Source: an uncultured Lachnospiraceae bacterium (GTDB lineage: Bacteria > Bacillota > Clostridia > Lachnospirales > Lachnospiraceae). From it: DNA of 64,000 nucleotides. A program made the translations under genes and the position numbers. The notes under the pieces were generated by a model. That model had not been told where the DNA came from. It saw only the letters and a program-made list of their open reading frames with translations, and ran no database searches. The number at the start of each line of letters is the position of its first letter. Position 1 is the first letter of the stretch. Of this stretch, positions 1 through 11,260 are shown piece after piece. Where the stretch lies: positions 1 through 64,000 of the forward strand of contig CANRPO010000018.1 of the NCBI GenBank assembly GCA_947632515.1. Reading direction: 5' to 3'.

Positions 1-24
1 TGCTCTTAACGCTGTGTTGTTCAT
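1..24 (-). CDS. Start of an unidentified gene (partial, 8 codons)
   Basis: Reading leftwards off the window, ATG at 24-22 opens a frame MNNTALRA that is cut by the window edge. A strong ribosome binding site (GGAGG, on the plus strand at 32-36) lies 7 bases upstream, which is the main support. Eight residues are too few to name a product. It follows hemZ on the same strand but a terminator-like hairpin lies between them, so it probably has its own promoter. Confidence 0.5.
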
Positions 25-65
25 ACCTGAACCTCCTTCAATTAAAATAGTTGTTTGACTATAAC

Positions 66-106
66 AAAAAAGGACAGCCCCATTCGCTAAAATGAGATTG
101 TCCTTT
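66..106 (-). terminator. Rho-independent terminator downstream of hemZ
   Basis: Stem AAAGGACA (69-76) pairs with TGTCCTTT (99-106). On the minus strand it is followed by a run of T (the A-run at 66-71). It lies about 120 bases past the hemZ stop and before the partial gene at 24. Confidence 0.7.
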
Positions 107-171
107 AAGGCACAATATTCAGGTATTCATATTTATTGCGTACTATTCCGTATTATCAACTAAAAAAATGT

Positions 172-209
172 TGTACTTTTGATGTACTTTGCACCAGTTC
201 TTGTACTTT
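172..209. repeat. Three direct copies of TGTACTTT
   Basis: TGTACTTT occurs at 172-179, 183-190 and 202-209, just past the 3' end of hemZ. The offsets are 11 and 19 bases. Function unknown; arm-type recombinase sites or chance are both possible. Confidence 0.4.
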
Positions 210-227
210 CAGAGCAGACAGAAACCT

Positions 228-1706
228 TTACTTTTCTTCAAATAATCTCCGTTTCCGCTCAATCATCTCGTCGATTTTTTCTATGTAGAGAGCGACTTCC
301 TTGACATTCTCGCTTCTTTCGATGCGCCCGTCCGGGTAGACTCTTTTTGAGATACTCCCGGCTCCCAATGCCACGATGGTCTGTTTCTCCTCCATGATCA
401 GAATGTTGTAGATGCCGTACTTGCCGTCCACGCAGTACCCCACGTTCTCAAAGTTTCCGGACATATTCTTCTGACGGTAGAGATAGTAGGGCGACATCCC
501 CATGGACCTGGCGCCCAGCGCCGCGATCTGCATCGTCTCCTCCGTGTTGTTGTAGGCGGTGACGCCGTTCTCCTCGATCCACTTGTTCAGGGCGGAGGCG
601 CGCTTAACTGCCAGAGAGTGCACCGTCAGAGAGTCAGGAGCCAGGACAAGAATCTGCTCGATAGTCGCCCGCACATCCTCCTCCGTCTCCCCGGGCAGGC
701 CCAGTATGATGTCCATATTGATATTGTCGAACCCCGCCTTGCGGGCCGTGAGAAAAGCCTCTCTCACCTGCTCCACGGTGTGCCGCCTGCCGATCAGATC
801 CAGCGTCCTCTGCCGCATCGTCTGCGGATTCACGGAGATTCTGGTCACGCCGTGTTCGCGCAGCGCTCTCAGCTTTTCCTCCGTGATACTGTCCGCGCGC
901 CCCGCCTCCACGGTAAACTCCTGCACAGCGCTTAGATCAAAGGTATTTTCCAGCTTTGTGAGCAGTCTGTCCAGCTCCTCGGCGGACAGGGAAGTGGGCG
1001 TGCCGCCTCCGATGTAGACAGTGTCCAATATCTTCCCGCTGCACAGCCGCGCCGTCTCTTCCATCTCCCGCTCCAGCGCGTCCAGATACTCCCCCACGCG
1101 CTCCCGCCATGCGCTGATGGGATAGGAGGTAAAGGAACAGTACAGGCATGTGGTCGGGCAGAAGGGGATCCCTATGTAGAGACTGTAGCCGTCCTCATAG
1201 TGGAGCGTGTTCAGGATCGCCCGCTCTCTCTTCGCGATCTCGATGCCGAGTGCGGTCTTCTCCCTGCTGACAAAATGCTGCCCTTCAAGATGCGCGGCAA
1301 TATCCTGTTCGCTTTCGCCATCCTCCAGCATGTTCATGATCAGTTTGGTGGGCCTTACGCCCGTCAGATTGCCCCATGGGAGGGAAACGCCTGTCTCTTC
1401 CCGCAGAGACGCGTAGAGAAACCGCCCGAACGCATTCTTATAGTCAGCGCTGCTCAACCGGCTATTCTCCCACCATGTGTATGTATTGGAGTGATTGTGC
1501 AAATCATGGTGCACGGTGAATTTCACAAAATCATCCTGAAATTCCACCTCCATCGAAGGCGGGATTTCCAGGATTTTTCTGTCCTTGACCGAAGATTCCG
1601 GCGTCAGGATCTTCAGATCCCACGCCGGATAGAAAGATTTCACCAACGCATGGATCTCATATTCAAACTGCGCTCTGTTGCTCTTCAAAATCTGCACGCC
1701 CGGCAC
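228..1706 (-). CDS. hemZ: Oxygen-independent coproporphyrinogen III oxidase-like radical SAM protein HemZ
   Basis: A radical SAM protein of the HemZ/HemN superfamily. The iron-sulfur ligands are visible as C-x3-C-x2-C in IPFCPTTCLYC (Cys183, Cys187, Cys190), with a GGGTPT motif about 70 residues later. The length (about 490 aa) and the roughly 170-residue domain before the cluster match HemZ of Firmicutes rather than the shorter HemN/HemW. The family is associated with anaerobic decarboxylation of coproporphyrinogen III, but many members are unproven and may be HemW-like chaperones. The start is ambiguous: GTG at 1706 has a GGGAAGGG stretch only 4 bases away, and a second in-frame GTG at 1697 gives a protein beginning MQILKSN at 13 bases. 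Enolase lies upstream on the same strand with no clear terminator between. Confidence 0.88.
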   Translation of the reverse strand: MPGVQILKSNRAQFEYEIHALVKSFYPAWDLKILTPESSVKDRKILEIPPSMEVEFQDDFVKFTVHHDLHNHSNTYTWWENSRLSSADYKNAFGRFLYASLREETGVSLPWGNLTGVRPTKLIMNMLEDGESEQDIAAHLEGQHFVSREKTALGIEIAKRERAILNTLHYEDGYSLYIGIPFCPTTCLYCSFTSYPISAWRERVGEYLDALEREMEETARLCSGKILDTVYIGGGTPTSLSAEELDRLLTKLENTFDLSAVQEFTVEAGRADSITEEKLRALREHGVTRISVNPQTMRQRTLDLIGRRHTVEQVREAFLTARKAGFDNINMDIILGLPGETEEDVRATIEQILVLAPDSLTVHSLAVKRASALNKWIEENGVTAYNNTEETMQIAALGARSMGMSPYYLYRQKNMSGNFENVGYCVDGKYGIYNILIMEEKQTIVALGAGSISKRVYPDGRIERSENVKEVALYIEKIDEMIERKRRLFEEK

Positions 1707-1876
1707 CCTACCCTTCCCGCGCTCTGGCAGTTTCCGCCCGTCCCATGCATGACAATAACGCCGCAGCCGCGCCTGATGCTTTCATGTTACTACAAATCGG
1801 CCTGCGTGTCCATTTCAATTCCCGCTGCGCGCCGGGCCGTCTTACGCAAATCTCAGGCGGCCCCGGCTGTCGGCCT

Positions 1877-4728
<2,852 letters not shown>

Positions 4729-4754
4729 ACAGCATTCACTCCGTCCGGCGCCCC

Positions 4755-6587
4755 TTACTCATTTTTGTCCTCCTCTGCGGAAACCTCTTCCTCCAGATCG
4801 AGCAGATCGTCCGCCAGGAGTTTCGCCGCCTTTTTCTTCTTACGGATCGTCAGGAACACGGCAAGCCCCACGCCCGCGGCAACGATCACCGCGATGATAA
4901 GGCCGACGATCAGGCCGGCCTTCGGTCCGCCCTCCTCGGGCGGCTCCTCCCCGCCCATCATCATATCATCCCCCATCATCATATCGTCGTAGACCTCCTC
5001 GGACACATAGAGCGTGGTAGTCTTCTCCTCCGTGGTCACGTTGCCCCCTTCGTCCTCGTAAGAGATTTCCATGGTGATGGTGCCGTCGTCCATGGTGGCC
5101 GCGACGCCCGTCAGCATGACGTCCACGTTGCCCGTCGCCCCGGACTGCAGATTTCCCACAAAAGCCGAGGCCTCGTCGATGGAATCCGCGTGGAACTTCA
5201 CCTGCACGTTGTAGAGCGTGGTCTTGCCCGTGTTGTAGATGCTGAACATCACGTTGGACTGGGAGCCCACCGTGATGTCCGTGGGAACGACCTCCGGTAT
5301 GCTGGTGTCGAAACGGCTCTCCTGCAGGATCGGAATAGATACGCTGGCCGTGTCCGTCAGATCGAACATGGTGCCCGCGTCATATTTCATATTCACGTCC
5401 AAGACATAGGGTTTCTGCGCCAGATCGGCCTTCGCCGTCATCTCGATGACGATGTCCGCCGAGGTGTCGGGACTGATCCTGTCCATGTAGACGGAACTGG
5501 ACCCGCTGGTGGGCAGAAACGCCGAGTAGGTGTTGGTCTTGTCCTCCCCCTCCTGCGCCGCCTGCATATCGAAGAGCGCGTTCGTCACCGCCGTGTCCTT
5601 GGAAGTGTTCTGCACATGGATCGTCAGCGTAAAGGTATCTCCCGCATAGACTTCCGCAGGGTTCGTCTCAAACCCCGTCACCACGATGCGCGGTTTCGAT
5701 CCGCTCTCCTCCTGCCCGCTGCCGCCGATGATGCCGCTGCCCGGCTTGCCCACCGTCCGCACATACACCGTCAGCTCGGCAGGCTCCTCGCAGCGCACGC
5801 CCGCTTTTGTGTAGGAGACATGGAACTTTAACGGATAGTATCCCGTCATCACGTCGTCTCTGGCCGTAAAGTGGAAGGTGAACTCCCTTCGGTTCGCCAT
5901 GGCCTGTTCCTTCGTGCTGTTGCCGGGAATGTAGGGTTCCGTCTGAAGATAGCTGGTCGCGTCCGGCTTAAACGGCCACTCTGACACGACCGTGGAGACT
6001 TCCGGCTCCACCACCAGATCGTTCAGCTCCTCGGTGCCGAAGTTGATCACCGGCAGCACGATGTCCACCCGCTGTCCGTAACTCACCGTGGGCGTCGCCC
6101 AGTTGTCTCCCACCTGCAGAAATTCGCTGGTGGTCTTGGACACCGTGGCAACGGCGGTGGACTCCATCGTGGACTCGGTCTGCGCCACGTACGCCCACAT
6201 CTCCGTGACCGACATCTTCGTGTTGGCTATATAGTACACGGCGCTGTCGAATACCTTGTGCAGATTCTCCATGATCTTTCCGTCAAGCTGATAACGCACC
6301 TCGAGGCTCTGCATATAGTAGAGCATCTGCTCGTCCGCCTGAGCCCTGTCCTGATCGTTGATCTCATTGTCCGAGGTGCGGCTGATCGTGTTGACGCTGA
6401 CGCTCTCGTCCCCCTCCGTCCCCGGTTCCGCCGTATCTGCCCCGGTGGCCTCCACATAAGGCATCGGGCCGCCGGCAAGAGCTGCGTTGACCGCCACCGC
6501 CATTCCCAATAGAACGCCAAACAGCAGCCTGCCCGCCGGGGGCATGCTGCCGCATGTTCTCTGTGCTGTTTTCTTCCCTATCTTCAT
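4755..6587 (-). CDS. Membrane-anchored extracellular adaptor of the ABC system (COG1361/CARDB-like)
   Basis: A 610-aa protein with an N-terminal signal or anchor (LLFGVLLGMAVAVNAALA, about residues 22-40), a long extracytoplasmic part rich in beta-sandwich-like segments (FETNPAEVYAGDTFTLTIHV and similar, resembling CARDB/COG1361 repeats), and one C-terminal membrane helix (about 557-580) followed by a basic then acidic cytoplasmic tail. Just before the helix is a Met/Asp/Gly-rich patch, DDMMMGDDMMMGGEE. It sits between the ATPase (4 bases from its stop) and the permease, so it very likely serves as the transporter's external adaptor, where Gram-negative MacB systems use an HlyD-type MacA. Domain naming is by resemblance only. 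Confidence 0.75.
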   Translation of the reverse strand: MKIGKKTAQRTCGSMPPAGRLLFGVLLGMAVAVNAALAGGPMPYVEATGADTAEPGTEGDESVSVNTISRTSDNEINDQDRAQADEQMLYYMQSLEVRYQLDGKIMENLHKVFDSAVYYIANTKMSVTEMWAYVAQTESTMESTAVATVSKTTSEFLQVGDNWATPTVSYGQRVDIVLPVINFGTEELNDLVVEPEVSTVVSEWPFKPDATSYLQTEPYIPGNSTKEQAMANRREFTFHFTARDDVMTGYYPLKFHVSYTKAGVRCEEPAELTVYVRTVGKPGSGIIGGSGQEESGSKPRIVVTGFETNPAEVYAGDTFTLTIHVQNTSKDTAVTNALFDMQAAQEGEDKTNTYSAFLPTSGSSSVYMDRISPDTSADIVIEMTAKADLAQKPYVLDVNMKYDAGTMFDLTDTASVSIPILQESRFDTSIPEVVPTDITVGSQSNVMFSIYNTGKTTLYNVQVKFHADSIDEASAFVGNLQSGATGNVDVMLTGVAATMDDGTITMEISYEDEGGNVTTEEKTTTLYVSEEVYDDMMMGDDMMMGGEEPPEEGGPKAGLIVGLIIAVIVAAGVGLAVFLTIRKKKKAAKLLADDLLDLEEEVSAEEDKNE

Positions 6588-6591
6588 GATA

Positions 6592-7341
6592 CTATTCCCG
6601 ATCCTTCCCCGGTACGCTTATGATCTCATCCGTCGTCCCGTCGCCGCGTTTATCTTCGATCTCAATGATCCTGCCGTCCCTGATGCGCAGAATGATGTCC
6701 GCGAATCCAGCCAGATAGTTGTCGTGGGTCACCATGACGAGGGTCTGATTTTTCTCTCGCACGATCCTTTTCATCAGGTTCATCACCTCCACTGAGGTGT
6801 TGGAATCCAGATTGCCGGTGGGCTCGTCCGCGAAGATGATCTCCGGCTCCACCACCAACGCCCTGGCCACGCCGACGCGCTGCTGCTGTCCGCCGGACAT
6901 CTGGTTCGGCCTGTGTTTCTTGTGCTTGGACAGCCCCACCAGCTCTAACATCTCCTCGGCCCTGGCATTGCGGCTCTTCTTGTCCATTCCCTGAAAAGTC
7001 AGGGGCAGCGCCACGTTCTCGACGGCGTTCATCGTCCCCATCAGATTGAAGGACTGAAAGATAAACCCGATGTGCTCCCGCCTGAAGGCCACAAGCTGGT
7101 TCTCCGTCTTCGTCTCCATGTGTTCCCCGGCGATCACGATCTCGCCCTTGGTGGGGCGCTCCAGCCCGGCCAGCATGTTGAGGAGCGTGGATTTGCCCGA
7201 GCCGGAGGCGCCGACGATGGAGCAGAAGTTTCCTCTGTCGATGGTGAAACTGACGCCGTTTAAGGCTCTCACCTTCGTCTCTCCGACCCGGTAGATCTTA
7301 TATAGATCCCTGACACTGATCACAGGCTCCGATGCCCCCAT
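6592..7341 (-). CDS. MacB/LolD-type ABC transporter ATP-binding protein
   Basis: An ATPase subunit of about 249 aa. Walker A is GASGSGKST, the signature is MSGGQQQRVGVARAL, Walker B is EIIFADEPTGNLD, and the switch His is in VMVTHD. The PTGNLD and TKVRALNGVSF pattern is typical of the LolD/MacB/FtsE group, which pairs with FtsX-type permeases such as the one at 3394. The start at 7341 (MGASEPVISV) is preferred over an upstream in-frame ATG because homology begins there and it avoids overlap with the previous gene; its RBS (GAAAGG) is weak. Stop and next start are 4 bases apart, so translation is probably coupled. Confidence 0.9.
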   Translation of the reverse strand: MGASEPVISVRDLYKIYRVGETKVRALNGVSFTIDRGNFCSIVGASGSGKSTLLNMLAGLERPTKGEIVIAGEHMETKTENQLVAFRREHIGFIFQSFNLMGTMNAVENVALPLTFQGMDKKSRNARAEEMLELVGLSKHKKHRPNQMSGGQQQRVGVARALVVEPEIIFADEPTGNLDSNTSVEVMNLMKRIVREKNQTLVMVTHDNYLAGFADIILRIRDGRIIEIEDKRGDGTTDEIISVPGKDRE

Positions 7342-7435
7342 ACTGTACCATGCCTTTCTCCCGGTCCTCAGGCGCGGGCCGAACGCCGACCCGCCCCTGA
7401 AACGTCCGGCGGATTCTGTGCCGCCATGCCGTCCG

Positions 7436-9604
7436 CTACTCTCCCGCAGCCTCTTTTTCAACGGCCTCGGCCACGAAATCCGGCACCCGGCCCGCGTAGA
7501 AACGGTAATCGAAACTGCGCATGGACGGATCGCCCGGGTAGTCCGTGCCGCGCTTTAAGTAGATCGTGACTTCGTAATCCTGATCCAGCTCATACGTCGT
7601 GTTGTGCCAATCGCCCGAGAACTGTGACTGCGGATATATGGACGACAGAATCTGCTCCATCTCTCCCGGATCCGAGAAGGACACCGTGTACAGCTCTCCC
7701 GCCACGGCCTCCGCCTGCGGACCGTCGACAAACACCTTCGTGCCGTCCGACGTCTCGCGGTATCTGTGCTCCCCGGTCACCTCGATCGCCTCCACATCCG
7801 CCACATCCAGCTGCAGCGGATAGTAGGCTCCTTTCTCTTTCAGATAAGCGATGGTGTTTGTGAAACTCTCATAGACCGCCAGCTCGTACGTCCGAACCCA
7901 GCCATATCCCTGCTCCCCGAACGACACCTTCAGCCAGCCGCAGGGCCATTTACGCCTGCCCGCCGTGAAGTCGAAATGCTCCAGATCGGCCACGATGGCC
8001 TCCCGAAGCTCCTGCGCCTCCTCGGGCGGCAGCCAGACCAGACTCGAGCCGTTGCTGTAGGTGATGTTCCCCACATAGTCGTAGGAGCGCCGATCCGTCA
8101 GGATCTGCATACAGCCCTCCCTGTACTCCCGCGATCCGACGATGCGGTTCAAAAGCGCCTCGTTGGCGGGATCGCTGAAATTCACAGGGAACGTCCGGCC
8201 GACCTCTCTGCCGGATTTCAGGCGGTACAGCACATAGACCGAACGCACCAGATCCTCTTCGCCGTACGCATATTTGTCTGTCCCGGCCGCCTTCGCCGCC
8301 AGCGCAAGCACCGGCTCCGTGTCGGTCAGGAACATATGCTCCTTCTCGTATTCCGCCGAGCTGACATAGTTGAAATCCTCATCCCAGAAGGACTCGACGA
8401 AGCTGTTTCCCAGATCGACGGCGACGCTCTCCACCTCGTCCTGCTCCGGCACATACTTATCATACCCGAAAAAGTCAAATTTATAGTTCAGGCACAACAG
8501 AACCAGCGCCGCCAGCGCCACGCCGCCGGAGACCGGATGCCTGAGAACACTCTTGATGTCAAAGTCGTAGATGACCTCCATGAAACCGCACACGACTGCG
8601 CCGCCGATCAGGATCCCCGCCATCGTCAGGATCTCGTTCTGGTAGGAGGCGTCATACAGGATGATGCCGAATAACAGCGCGGCAGGCACGGCCACAGCCA
8701 CCTTGAGCGCCGGCTTGAGTTTCGGAAAGGCGATCGCCCTTCCGGCCGCCTCGGAGGGCCGTCTGCGGTAACAGAACCACGCCAGCGCCGTCGCCGCTAC
8801 TGCAAGTATAATCCATTTGATACCGTATGGCAATACCCGTTGTGCCAGCGCGCCGATCCCCTTATTCCAGCCCACGCCTAACAGACGACCCGCCGTGTCG
8901 AAGTAGTCGTACAGCACGGACACCTTCGGGCGCCGATCCACGAAGAAGGTGGAATAGGTGTCAAGGAAATAGAAATTCAACTCGTTGACCACCTCGTACC
9001 ACACGATCTCATAGAGCAGGAGTACGCCTGTCATGCAGACTGTGACAAACAGGTTGCCCGTCAGCATGACCGCCAGCGCCGCCGCGCTGTAAATGGTCAG
9101 GAAAAACAGCAGGTGCCAGACGAAAGCGATCCCGATCTCGGCCAGCGCCGTGCCGTTCAGCGCGCCTCTCGCCGCCGCCGGGATCAGCCCCAGAAGAATA
9201 TTCACGATGTAAGACGCCAGAAACAGCATGACGCCGTTCACATAGACCACCGCAAATCTTCGGTTCTTATCCACGGGAACGCTGTGATACAGATCCACCT
9301 TGCGCCTGTCGCACAGATAGGAAAATCCCTGTATGGCGATCAGCACCGCGATCCCCGCCGAGAAGACCGCCAGCACATCGTTGAAACCCAGCATCTCCGC
9401 GGACAGACGGTGCAGCACATCCACATACTCCTCGCGGGTGCTGAAGTTCCTGCCCTCCCTGTACCACTGATCGATGCGGCTCAGGTTCACGAGCATTCTG
9501 CCCATGACAGCCACAAACATTCCCAGAAAGGTGACGATCCACACCCACACGCGCCGTCTCTGATTTTCTCTGCTGCTAGCCCAGAATGAGTTTTTTGATG
9601 TCAT
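7436..9604 (-). CDS. ABC transporter permease with large extracellular domain (DUF6449-like)
   Basis: A 722-aa membrane protein with several hydrophobic segments in the first about 380 residues (for example WIVTFLGMFVAVMGRMLVN, VLAVFSAGIAVLIAIQGF, YVNGVMLFLASYIVNILLGL) and a long soluble C-terminal part that resembles the DUF6449 region found on ABC-2-type permeases of Clostridia. It is the partner of the ATPase at 9576: the two genes overlap by 29 bases, and GGAGG lies 9 bases before ATG 9604, inside the upstream gene. With the YtrA-type regulator in front, the arrangement matches the YtrA/YtrB-type cell-envelope ABC operons. Substrate unknown. Confidence 0.8.
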   Translation of the reverse strand: MTSKNSFWASSRENQRRRVWVWIVTFLGMFVAVMGRMLVNLSRIDQWYREGRNFSTREEYVDVLHRLSAEMLGFNDVLAVFSAGIAVLIAIQGFSYLCDRRKVDLYHSVPVDKNRRFAVVYVNGVMLFLASYIVNILLGLIPAAARGALNGTALAEIGIAFVWHLLFFLTIYSAAALAVMLTGNLFVTVCMTGVLLLYEIVWYEVVNELNFYFLDTYSTFFVDRRPKVSVLYDYFDTAGRLLGVGWNKGIGALAQRVLPYGIKWIILAVAATALAWFCYRRRPSEAAGRAIAFPKLKPALKVAVAVPAALLFGIILYDASYQNEILTMAGILIGGAVVCGFMEVIYDFDIKSVLRHPVSGGVALAALVLLCLNYKFDFFGYDKYVPEQDEVESVAVDLGNSFVESFWDEDFNYVSSAEYEKEHMFLTDTEPVLALAAKAAGTDKYAYGEEDLVRSVYVLYRLKSGREVGRTFPVNFSDPANEALLNRIVGSREYREGCMQILTDRRSYDYVGNITYSNGSSLVWLPPEEAQELREAIVADLEHFDFTAGRRKWPCGWLKVSFGEQGYGWVRTYELAVYESFTNTIAYLKEKGAYYPLQLDVADVEAIEVTGEHRYRETSDGTKVFVDGPQAEAVAGELYTVSFSDPGEMEQILSSIYPQSQFSGDWHNTTYELDQDYEVTIYLKRGTDYPGDPSMRSFDYRFYAGRVPDFVAEAVEKEAAGE

Positions 9605-10481
9605 AGCCCACTACCTCCGTTTCACTGATAAAGATCTCCTCCAACGAGAGAGGAAGTACCTCGCAGAATACCGTGTCCACCGTGGCGAACCGCGCCTCGA
9701 TCTCCTCTCTGGTGCTGCGCACGGTGTAGGTGCGAAGAGAACCCCGCTGCTCCTTCTTGAGCACCTCCAGACCGCTCAGCGCCTTTAACTCCTCGTCCAC
9801 GCCCGCGAACACGCACTGTACCTTCTGAATGTTGCATTTCATGTCCTCCAGATCCTTGGAGAGCAGCACGCCGCCCTTATGTAACAGCCCCACATGGTCG
9901 CAGATGTCCTCCAGCTCCCGCAGATTGTGGGACGCGATCACAGGCGTCAGCCCTCTCTCTTCCATCTCCTTGGCAAAGATGGATTTCACGCCCTGCCTCA
10001 TCACCGGGTCAAGCCCGTCCAACACCTCGTCGCACAGCAGATACTTCGTGTGCGCGCACACGCCTAAGAGAAAAGCGAGCTGCCTCTTCATGCCCTTGGA
10101 AAAGGTGTTGATCTTCCTGTTTTTATCCAGATCGAATTTCTCCAGATATTGGTAGAATTCCTCTCTGTCAAAATTCTCGTAGACGCCGCTGTAGTAGCGC
10201 TCCATCGTCTGCGCGTTGGCGTTGGCGAAGAAGTACGGCTCGTCCGCGATGAAGAACAGACGTTTCTTGGCCTCCACATTGTCGTACACGGGCAGATCGT
10301 CGATCCGGATGTCGCCGCTGTCCGCCTTGAGCACCCCCGCCAGCATCCTGAGCACGGTGCTCTTGCCCGCGCCGTTGGTGCCGATCAGGCCGAACACGGT
10401 ATTCTCCCTGATCGTCACGCTGACGTTGTCCACTGCCCGGATCCGTTCGAAATTCTTGGTCAGATCATGTATCTCTATCAT
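9576..10481 (-). CDS. ABC transporter ATP-binding protein (YtrB/CcmA-like)
   Basis: A 301-aa ATPase. Walker A is GTNGAGKST, the signature region is FSKGMKRQLAFLLGVC, Walker B is YLLCDEVLDGLD, and the H-loop is IASHNLRE. The C-terminal about 80 residues form the extra domain common in ABC-2-type drug or envelope-stress ATPases. An AAGGAG site lies 8 bases before the ATG. It follows the GntR gene by 22 bases and overlaps the permease gene, so the three form one unit. Confidence 0.92.
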   Translation of the reverse strand: MIEIHDLTKNFERIRAVDNVSVTIRENTVFGLIGTNGAGKSTVLRMLAGVLKADSGDIRIDDLPVYDNVEAKKRLFFIADEPYFFANANAQTMERYYSGVYENFDREEFYQYLEKFDLDKNRKINTFSKGMKRQLAFLLGVCAHTKYLLCDEVLDGLDPVMRQGVKSIFAKEMEERGLTPVIASHNLRELEDICDHVGLLHKGGVLLSKDLEDMKCNIQKVQCVFAGVDEELKALSGLEVLKKEQRGSLRTYTVRSTREEIEARFATVDTVFCEVLPLSLEEIFISETEVVGYDIKKLILG

Positions 10482-10503
10482 AGTCAGTCTCCTTCCTCTC
10501 CCT

Positions 10504-10857
10504 CTATATTCCCTCTATTCTTCGTATGAGTTCTTCCTTCGTCATACCGATCTCCAGAGCCTCCTTCGCCAGCGCGAGTATCTGTTCCATGTACTCTTCC
10601 CTGCGCTGTACGGCCAGCCCGTCGTCGCCGGAGACGAAACTGCCCCTTCCCTTCACCGTGTAGGTGAATCCCTGACGCTCCAGCTCCGCGTAGGCCTTCT
10701 GGATCGTGTTCGGGTTGATGGAAAGCTCCATCGCCAGGCTGCGCACCGACGGCATCTGCTCGTCAGCCTGCAGCGCTCCTTTCAGGATCAGTTTCTTGAA
10801 TTTCTCTACGATCTGTTCGTAGATCGGACGCGTGTCCTTGTAATCTATGATGATCAT
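10504..10857 (-). CDS. GntR family transcriptional regulator, YtrA subfamily
   Basis: A 117-aa regulator with a winged helix at residues about 10-75 (PIYEQIVEKFKKLILKGAL, MPSVRSLAMELSINPNTIQKAYAELERQGF) and a short helical tail of about 40 residues. The short tail without a ligand domain defines the YtrA subfamily, which usually represses its own operon and an adjacent ABC transporter. It is the first gene of the operon with 9576 and 7436. The inverted repeats in its promoter (10932-10970) are the expected place for autoregulation. Confidence 0.93.
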   Translation of the reverse strand: MIIIDYKDTRPIYEQIVEKFKKLILKGALQADEQMPSVRSLAMELSINPNTIQKAYAELERQGFTYTVKGRGSFVSGDDGLAVQRREEYMEQILALAKEALEIGMTKEELIRRIEGI

Positions 10858-10931
10858 TGAACGCTCTGCCTCCTTTCTTCCTGCGCAATGGCGCGCCCAT
10901 AGGATTCCTTTTTCCTTCCAATCGTTCCATC

Positions 10932-10993
10932 CATACTAGCTGTATTATTTATGATAGTACACTTAGTATGCCACGCCCCACAGCCTTTGTCAA
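10932..10993 (-). promoter_or_regulatory. Promoter and nested palindromic operator of the GntR-ABC operon
   Basis: On the minus strand TTGACA (10988-10993), a 17-base spacer and CATACT (10965-10970) form a good promoter. The -10 lies in one arm of an inverted repeat: TAGTATG at 10964-10970 against CATACTA at 10932-10938. A second, inner pair is TGTA at 10941-10944 and TACA at 10958-10961. A dimeric repressor here would block transcription start; the YtrA-type regulator encoded next is the obvious candidate. Confidence 0.75.
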
Positions 10994-11028
10994 GCCCCCA
11001 ATGGAATTTTTTTCCGTCATTTCATCTG

Positions 11029-11164
11029 GTCCGGCACAGGCTGCGTTCTCCCGGCAGACGCGCTCCCGCTCGGTTCCGCACGCAGCGGCGCTAAACTCGA
11101 AAATACCTCGCTAAGCGCCGGCGTGCTCCAACGGTCTGCCGGGAGAACGCAGCCTGTGCCGGAC
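11029..11164. repeat. 136-bp element with 31-bp perfect terminal inverted repeats
   Basis: Bases 11029-11059 are the exact reverse complement of 11134-11164 (31 of 31). The 74-base interior contains a smaller inverted repeat (GGCGCT against AGCGCC) around 11088-11119. No reading frame of note is inside. It lies between the gpmI terminator and the GntR operon promoter, both minus strand. The form suits a MITE- or REP-like dispersed repeat, but a second copy is not present in this window. Confidence 0.8.
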
Positions 11165-11178
11165 GCTGTCGCTAGGGC

Positions 11179-11227
11179 AAAAAAAGGCATACCCGCCAAT
11201 GGATTCCTCCAAAACGCGCGTATGCCT
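11179..11227 (-). terminator. Terminator of gpmI
   Basis: On the minus strand AGGCATAC (from 11227-11220) pairs with GTATGCCT (11192-11185), extended by CGC/GCG inside the arms, and is followed by seven T. It starts 34 bases past the gpmI stop. Confidence 0.8.
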
Positions 11228-11260
11228 CTATCTTTCTCTATGCCGCTCCGTCCGCCGCCT

